Below, one piece after another: positions 59,902 to 64,000 of a DNA stretch of 64,000 bases (its first letter is position 1; each line of letters begins with the position of its first letter). The DNA comes from Microbacterium bovistercoris. Lineage in GTDB: Bacteria > Actinomycetota > Actinomycetes > Actinomycetales > Microbacteriaceae. The notes beneath the pieces are model-generated. The model did not search any database. It worked only from the letters and a program-made list of their open reading frames with translations, and was not told the DNA's origin. A program made the translations under genes and the position numbers. Where the stretch lies: contig NZ_QUAB01000046.1 of NCBI RefSeq assembly GCF_003387575.1, positions 62,001 to 126,000 of the forward strand, written 5' to 3'.

Positions 59902-61049
59902 CAGCCGAACACGTTCGTGCTGAAGGCGATGACCAGCGCGGCTCCCAGCAGGAGCGCGAGACCACCGGCGACGATCGCCAGAGTCATCATGAGGCGGTTG
60001 CCCTTCTCGGGTGCCGGGGGTCGGATGACCTCGCCGGCAGGCTTGGACGTGCTCACCGCGGCACTCGCGGCGATCGGAGTCGGCGACGACGTCGGCGGCA
60101 GTTCGCCGTCGATCAGCACGACGTCGACCTCCTTGCCGTCCGCGGTGCCGGCGTGGCCCTGCGAGCCGAGGCCGCGGGGAAGGTCGTAGGTGCCCGTCAC
60201 GAGCACCTCGCCCGTCGAGGCCACCGGCCCCGACAGCGACGCCTCGGTCGGCTGGGTGTAGATGAGGGCGCTCGGTGCAGAGTGCTGCGAACCGGCGGAA
60301 TCACCGACGATGTCGTCGAACGTGCCGGAGAACGCCGGGATGTCGGACGCCTGCTCCGCCACGGCGCGACCGAAGTCGGGGTTCACCTGCGGGCGCACGT
60401 TCTCTGCGGGCGCCGCCTGCGGGGCGGGAGCCTGCTCGGCCACGGGGGTCTGCACGGGCGCGGCCTGCTCCACGTACACCTCGACCGGGGCGGGAGCATA
60501 CTCCTCGACCGGGGCAGGCTCGACCGGGGCGGGAGCGACCGGAGCCGCAGCGGCGGGCGCGTCGAACATCGCGGCGAGGGCATCCCTGTCCCCCGCATAG
60601 GCGGTGCGAGCGGATGCCGCGGAGGTCTCGGCCACCGGGAACAGCGGAACGTCCGAGACCAGCTCCGGCATCGGCTCGCGGATCGGCGCGACCGGCACGG
60701 GAGCGATCGGAGCGGGTGCGACCGGCGCGCCGCCGGCGGCGATGGTGGCCGGCACCTGCGCGGCGACCGGCTGGACCGATGCGATGACCGGCACCGATGC
60801 TGTTCGGATGCGCTCCTGATCGCGCATCTGCCGCCGGGTCAGCGGCGCTGCGGCGAGGTCGACGGCGGCATCCGGCACGGGTGCCGGCGGCAGCGGCACC
60901 GGCTCGGCCGCGCGCGGCAGGACGGTCGTGACAGGCGCCGCGGGCGCGACAGACGCCTCTTCGATGACCGGCGTCGAGCCGGTCAGCCGGAGCTCCCGCA
61001 TCTGCTTGCGCGTCAGCGGTGCCCCTCCGTTCTGATCCGATGTACTCAT
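59901..61049 (-). CDS. Long disordered tail-anchored membrane protein
   Basis: A 382-residue protein of unknown function between nadD and rsfS. The N-terminus carries the motif [11 protein letters not shown] (12-22), repeated as [12 protein letters not shown] (about 69-80); the next 250 residues are Ala/Pro/Val-rich and low in complexity ([19 protein letters not shown]). A single C-terminal hydrophobic helix, [23 protein letters not shown], would anchor it with the bulk in the cytoplasm. LTRRxxRExE motifs recur in actinobacterial envelope proteins. It is coupled to nadD (ATGA overlap) and to rsfS (TGATG). Confidence 0.72.
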   Translation of the reverse strand: MSTSDQNGGAPLTRKQMRELRLTGSTPVIEEASVAPAAPVTTVLPRAAEPVPLPPAPVPDAAVDLAAAPLTRRQMRDQERIRTASVPVIASVQPVAAQVPATIAAGGAPVAPAPIAPVPVAPIREPMPELVSDVPLFPVAETSAASARTAYAGDRDALAAMFDAPAAAAPVAPAPVEPAPVEEYAPAPVEVYVEQAAPVQTPVAEQAPAPQAAPAENVRPQVNPDFGRAVAEQASDIPAFSGTFDDIVGDSAGSQHSAPSALIYTQPTEASLSGPVASTGEVLVTGTYDLPRGLGSQGHAGTADGKEVDVVLIDGELPPTSSPTPIAASAAVSTSKPAGEVIRPPAPEKGNRLMMTLAIVAGGLALLLGAALVIAFSTNVFG

Positions 61050-61648
61050 GCCCTGCTCCGATACAGATGATGCTTCGCGATGTATTGGACGACTCCGTCG
61101 GGAACGAGGTACCAGACGGGTTCGCCGGAGCGCACCCGTTCCCGGCAGTCCGTCGACGAGATCGACAGCGCCGGAACCTCGAGCTGGCTCACGTCGTCAC
61201 TCGGGAGTCCGTCCGTGCTCAGAACGTGTCCTGGGCGCGAGACGGCGACGAAGTGGGCCAAGTCCCACAACTCATCATGGTCTCTCCAACTGAGAATTTG
61301 CGCTACGGCATCTGCACCAGTGATGAAAAAAAGCTCGGCATCAGGTCTTTCGCGCTGGAGATCCTTCAGAGTATCGATGGTGTACGTCGGTCCGTCGCGG
61401 TCGATGTCGACCCTGCTGACGGTGAAATCAGGGTTGGAGGCCGTCGCGATGACGGTCATCAGGTACCGGTGCTCGCTGGGCGAGACATCCTTCTTCTGCC
61501 ACGGCTGCCCGGTCGGCACGAAGACCACCTCGTCCAGATCGAACGAGTGCGCGACTTCGCTGGCCGCGACCAGGTGGCCGTGATGGATCGGATCGAACGT
61601 TCCGCCCATCACTCCGATGCGCGAGGCGCGCCGTGTGGATGTCTCCAT
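61046..61648 (-). CDS. nadD: Nicotinate-nucleotide adenylyltransferase
   Basis: A 200-residue nucleotidyltransferase making deamido-NAD from nicotinate mononucleotide and [25 protein letters not shown] contains the H-x-G-H nucleotide-binding motif, [11 protein letters not shown] the phosphate-binding residues, and [14 protein letters not shown] the C-terminal ISST motif. It starts 13 bases after the small membrane gene and overlaps the disordered membrane-protein gene by four bases. Confidence 0.96.
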   Translation of the reverse strand: METSTRRASRIGVMGGTFDPIHHGHLVAASEVAHSFDLDEVVFVPTGQPWQKKDVSPSEHRYLMTVIATASNPDFTVSRVDIDRDGPTYTIDTLKDLQRERPDAELFFITGADAVAQILSWRDHDELWDLAHFVAVSRPGHVLSTDGLPSDDVSQLEVPALSISSTDCRERVRSGEPVWYLVPDGVVQYIAKHHLYRSRA

Positions 61649-61661
61649 GCGGAAGGTGGCC

Positions 61662-61886
61662 TCAGTGGCCGTGCCCTGCCTTGTGACCGTCCTTGCCGTG
61701 GCGCTGCGCGTAGGCCTCGGCCTTGGCCGAGTGCCGGTTCGCGACGTTCTTGTACGAGAGGGTCACCAAGCCGAGAGCGGCGAACACCACCGCGGCGATG
61801 ATGCCGTAGATGACGGTCTCGGCAGCGATGTTCCCGCTGTGCTCCGCCTCTGCTGCTGCCATCGCGACCTGTGCGACGAGATTCAT
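61662..61886 (-). CDS. Small membrane protein with His-rich tail
   Basis: A 74-residue protein. After a short polar start ([19 protein letters not shown]) comes one transmembrane helix ([21 protein letters not shown]) and a basic tail ending [14 protein letters not shown] 61886 is preceded by GGAG; an in-frame opening 16 codons upstream lacks one. The gene is a regular occupant of the proA-nadD gap in related actinobacteria; its role is unknown. Confidence 0.75.
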   Translation of the reverse strand: MNLVAQVAMAAAEAEHSGNIAAETVIYGIIAAVVFAALGLVTLSYKNVANRHSAKAEAYAQRHGKDGHKAGHGH

Positions 61887-61947
61887 CGTGACTCCGTTTC
61901 TGACCGGGTTCCCCACCTCGGGGAGAAAGACCACCCCAGTCTAGTGC

Positions 61948-63213
61948 TCAGGCGCGGATCTGACCCGCCCCGCGGGCGAGCCATTTCGTGCTGGTCAGTT
62001 CGGCGAGCCCCATCGGCCCCCTGGTGTGCAGCTTCTGCGTGGAGATGCCGACCTCGGCGCCGAACCCGAACTCCGCACCGTCGGTGAACCGCGTGGAGGC
62101 GTTGGCCATGACCACGGCCGAGTCCACCTCGGCGAGGAAGCGCTCCGCGTTGCGGGCATCGGTGGTGATGATCGACTCGGTATGCCCGGTGCTGTAGCGC
62201 CGGATGTGCTCGAGCGCGCCGTCGAGATCGTCGACCACGCGCATCGACACGTCCAGGCTGAGGTACTCCGTGGCCCAGTCCTCCTCGGTGGCCGGCACGA
62301 CGTCAGCGGCCAGTGCCGCGACCGCGACATCGCCGTGCACCGTCACTCCCTGCGCCTGCAGGGCGCCCGTGACCACGGGGACGAGCCGCTCCGCGGCATC
62401 CTTCAGCACCAGGACCGTCTCGACGGCGTTGCACACGCTGGGACGCTGCACCTTCGCGTTGACCACGATGTCGCGCGCCCAGTCCTCGGGAGCCGTGCTG
62501 TCCAGCACGATGTGCACCACGCCGGCGCCAGTCTCGATCACGGGCACGGTCGATTCGGTGACCACCGTCTGGATGAGCGCGGCGGAGCCGCGCGGCACCA
62601 GCACGTCGATGAAGCCGCGGCCGTGCATGAGCGCCTTCGCGCCGTCGCGGCCGAAGTCGTCGACGGTCTGGATCGCCTCCGGCGTCACACCCGAGGCCTC
62701 GAGGGCGTCGCGCATGACCTGTACGAGAACCGTGTTCGAGCTGCGCGCCGCGCTGCCGCCGCGGAGCACGACGGCGTTGCCAGCGCGCAGTGCGAGCGCT
62801 GCGATGTCGACCGTGACGTTCGGCCGGGCCTCGTAGATCGCGCCGACCACGCCGAAGGGCACCCGCACCTGCTCGAGGGCGACGCCGTTCGGCATCCGGT
62901 GGCCGCCGACCACCTGGCCGATCGGGTCCGGCAGGGTCGCGACATCCCGGACGGCGGATGCCAGGGATGCGACGCGCTTCTCGTCCAGACGCAGCCGGTC
63001 GATGAGAGCGTCGCCGATGCCGGCATCCGTGCCGCGTGAGATGTCATCGCCGTTCGCCGCGAGGATCCGCGGCGCCTGCGCCTCGATCGCGTCGGCGATC
63101 GCGTGCAGGACGCGCGCCTTGTCGGCGCTGGTCAGCCGGGCGACCTCTCGGGCGGCCTCCTTGGCGCGCGCCAGGCGATCCTGAGCGGTGTCGGTGAGGG
63201 TGTCGGCACTCAT
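61948..63213 (-). CDS. proA: Gamma-glutamyl phosphate reductase
   Basis: A 421-residue aldehyde-dehydrogenase-like enzyme, second step of proline synthesis, reducing gamma-glutamyl phosphate to the semialdehyde. Family marks are PFGVVGAIYEARPNVTVD, AVVLRGGSAARSSN, and KVQRPSVCNAVETVLV with the catalytic cysteine. ATG 63213 has a TAGACT hexamer exactly six bases upstream, indicating a leaderless mRNA independent of proB, which lies 51 bases upstream on the same strand. Confidence 0.96.
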   Translation of the reverse strand: MSADTLTDTAQDRLARAKEAAREVARLTSADKARVLHAIADAIEAQAPRILAANGDDISRGTDAGIGDALIDRLRLDEKRVASLASAVRDVATLPDPIGQVVGGHRMPNGVALEQVRVPFGVVGAIYEARPNVTVDIAALALRAGNAVVLRGGSAARSSNTVLVQVMRDALEASGVTPEAIQTVDDFGRDGAKALMHGRGFIDVLVPRGSAALIQTVVTESTVPVIETGAGVVHIVLDSTAPEDWARDIVVNAKVQRPSVCNAVETVLVLKDAAERLVPVVTGALQAQGVTVHGDVAVAALAADVVPATEEDWATEYLSLDVSMRVVDDLDGALEHIRRYSTGHTESIITTDARNAERFLAEVDSAVVMANASTRFTDGAEFGFGAEVGISTQKLHTRGPMGLAELTSTKWLARGAGQIRA

Positions 63214-63219
63214 CCGCTC

Positions 63220-63225
63220 AGTCTA
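63220..63225 (-). promoter_or_regulatory. -10 element of proA (leaderless start)
   Basis: TAGACT on the minus strand, six bases before ATG 63213. Confidence 0.55.
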
Positions 63226-63264
63226 GGACCAGGCGGATGCGGCGAAGGCCGGTGTGACGCCGGG

Positions 63265-64000
63265 CTACGCCGGCTCGAACCAGGTGCCGATCGGGTCGCC
63301 CTGAAGCGCCTGCGCCACGAGGTCCGCGCTCGTCACGAGCACGCCGATCCCGGATGCCGCGGCGAGGCGTGCCGCGGAGACCTTGGTGGCCGCTCCCCCG
63401 GTACCCACGCTGTTCACGACGGTCGCACCGAACTCGAGACCGGTCAGATCCGCCCCCGCCGCGATGACGTCGATCGGCTCGGCGGAGGGGTCCGTGGGCG
63501 GCTTCGTGTACAGCGACTCGATGTCGCTGAGCAGGACCAGCGCATCCGCCTGCACGAGCTGGGCGACCAGCGCCGCCAGTCGGTCGTTGTCGCCGAACCG
63601 GATCTCCTGGGTCGCCACGGTGTCGTTCTCGTTGACGATCGGCAGCACTCGCAGACCCAGCATCCGCTCCACGGCGCGACGGGCGTTGCTGCGCGAGGTC
63701 GGAGTGTCGAGGTCGCCGGTGGTGAGGAGCACCTGCCCTGCCACGATGCCGAACGGCCTCAGCGCCTCCTGGTAGCGGTACACCAGGATGTTCTGGCCGA
63801 CGGCCGCGGCGGCCTGCTGAGTGGCGAGGTCGGTGGGACGCGCATCGAGGGAGAGGAACGGGATGCCGCTCGCGATCGCCCCCGAGGAGACCAGCACGAT
63901 CTCGGCGCCGCGACCATGCGCCGCTGCGAGGGCGTCCACGAGCATCGGGATACGCCAGGACGCCTCACCGCTGATCGATGACGAGCCGACCTTCACGACG
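63265..64000 (-). CDS. proB: Glutamate 5-kinase (5' end cut by window edge)
   Basis: The C-terminal 245 or so residues of the amino-acid kinase that phosphorylates glutamate for proline synthesis. KVGSSSIS, VLVSSGAIASG, LPIVNENDTVA, FGDNDRLAALVA and GTGGAATKVSAARLAAASGI are present. It ends GTWFEPA directly after the kinase domain, so the C-terminal PUA domain of the E. coli enzyme is absent. The true start lies beyond base 64000; GTG 63996 is internal. Confidence 0.93.
   Translation of the reverse strand, partial: VVKVGSSSISGEASWRIPMLVDALAAAHGRGAEIVLVSSGAIASGIPFLSLDARPTDLATQQAAAAVGQNILVYRYQEALRPFGIVAGQVLLTTGDLDTPTSRSNARRAVERMLGLRVLPIVNENDTVATQEIRFGDNDRLAALVAQLVQADALVLLSDIESLYTKPPTDPSAEPIDVIAAGADLTGLEFGATVVNSVGTGGAATKVSAARLAAASGIGVLVTSADLVAQALQGDPIGTWFEPA

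Overview
The window is high-GC actinobacterial chromosome, most likely a Microbacterium or close Microbacteriaceae relative. The evidence is the strong G/C bias at third codon positions, the order proB-proA-small membrane gene-nadD-linker gene-rsfS, the lepA/rpsT/holA/com block, TAnnnT -10 elements exactly six or seven bases before ATG/GTG starts, and copies of the CCTGAGC..GTCGAAGGG repeat. No phage, insertion sequence, CRISPR array or rRNA was seen. One tRNA (Ala, GGC) is present. Both window edges cut a gene (a PucR-type regulator on the left, proB on the right).

Layout. 1-5615: a PucR-like regulator divergent from a tightly overlapping operon of a GPH sugar symporter, a GH78 alpha-L-rhamnosidase and a type-B carboxylesterase, probably uptake and breakdown of (acylated) rhamnosides. 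5626-7502: hemW and a DUF1990 gene. 7608-13339: a peptide ABC importer (permease, permease, fused double ATPase, then the binding lipoprotein). 13579-19249: lepA, an alpha/beta hydrolase, an MFS/GH1 beta-glucosidase pair, and rpsT. 19346-23605: holA facing away from comEA-comEC, with two identical 58-bp palindromic repeats between them. 23720-26109: a 26-codon ORF, a sigK/rskA pair and two small membrane genes, the latter behind a strongly structured leader. 26212-31928: leuS, pabB, dedA and an App1-type phosphatase. 31944-36651: an envelope polysaccharide operon (NodB deacetylase fused to a GT2 synthase), a predicted DNA glycosylase and a GH3 lipoprotein. 36728-39065: a flavoprotein monooxygenase and a ChaA-type antiporter.

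39079-46378 is the most informative stretch. cydA-cydB and a fused cydDC surround a BlaI/CopY-type repressor and an M56 membrane metalloprotease. An identical-armed 17-bp operator (TTCTACG-N3-CGTAGAA) overlaps the -10 of both cyd transcription units. This suggests a protease-controlled repressor governing cytochrome bd oxidase and its assembly exporter.

46434-50256: a GNAT acetyltransferase, a GlxA-type AraC regulator divergent from an isochorismatase-like hydrolase, and a SulP/STAS transporter. 50231-55769: jetA-jetB-jetC, a Wadjet/MksBEF condensin operon, with no jetD nuclease gene at its usual place; SulP starts inside the end of jetC instead. 55979-57847: a small ORF, an ECF42-type sigma factor and its YCII/DGPF partner. 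57961-64000: an ankyrin protein, tRNA-Ala, a short-chain dehydrogenase, rsfS, a long disordered tail-anchored protein, nadD, a small membrane protein, proA and a truncated proB.
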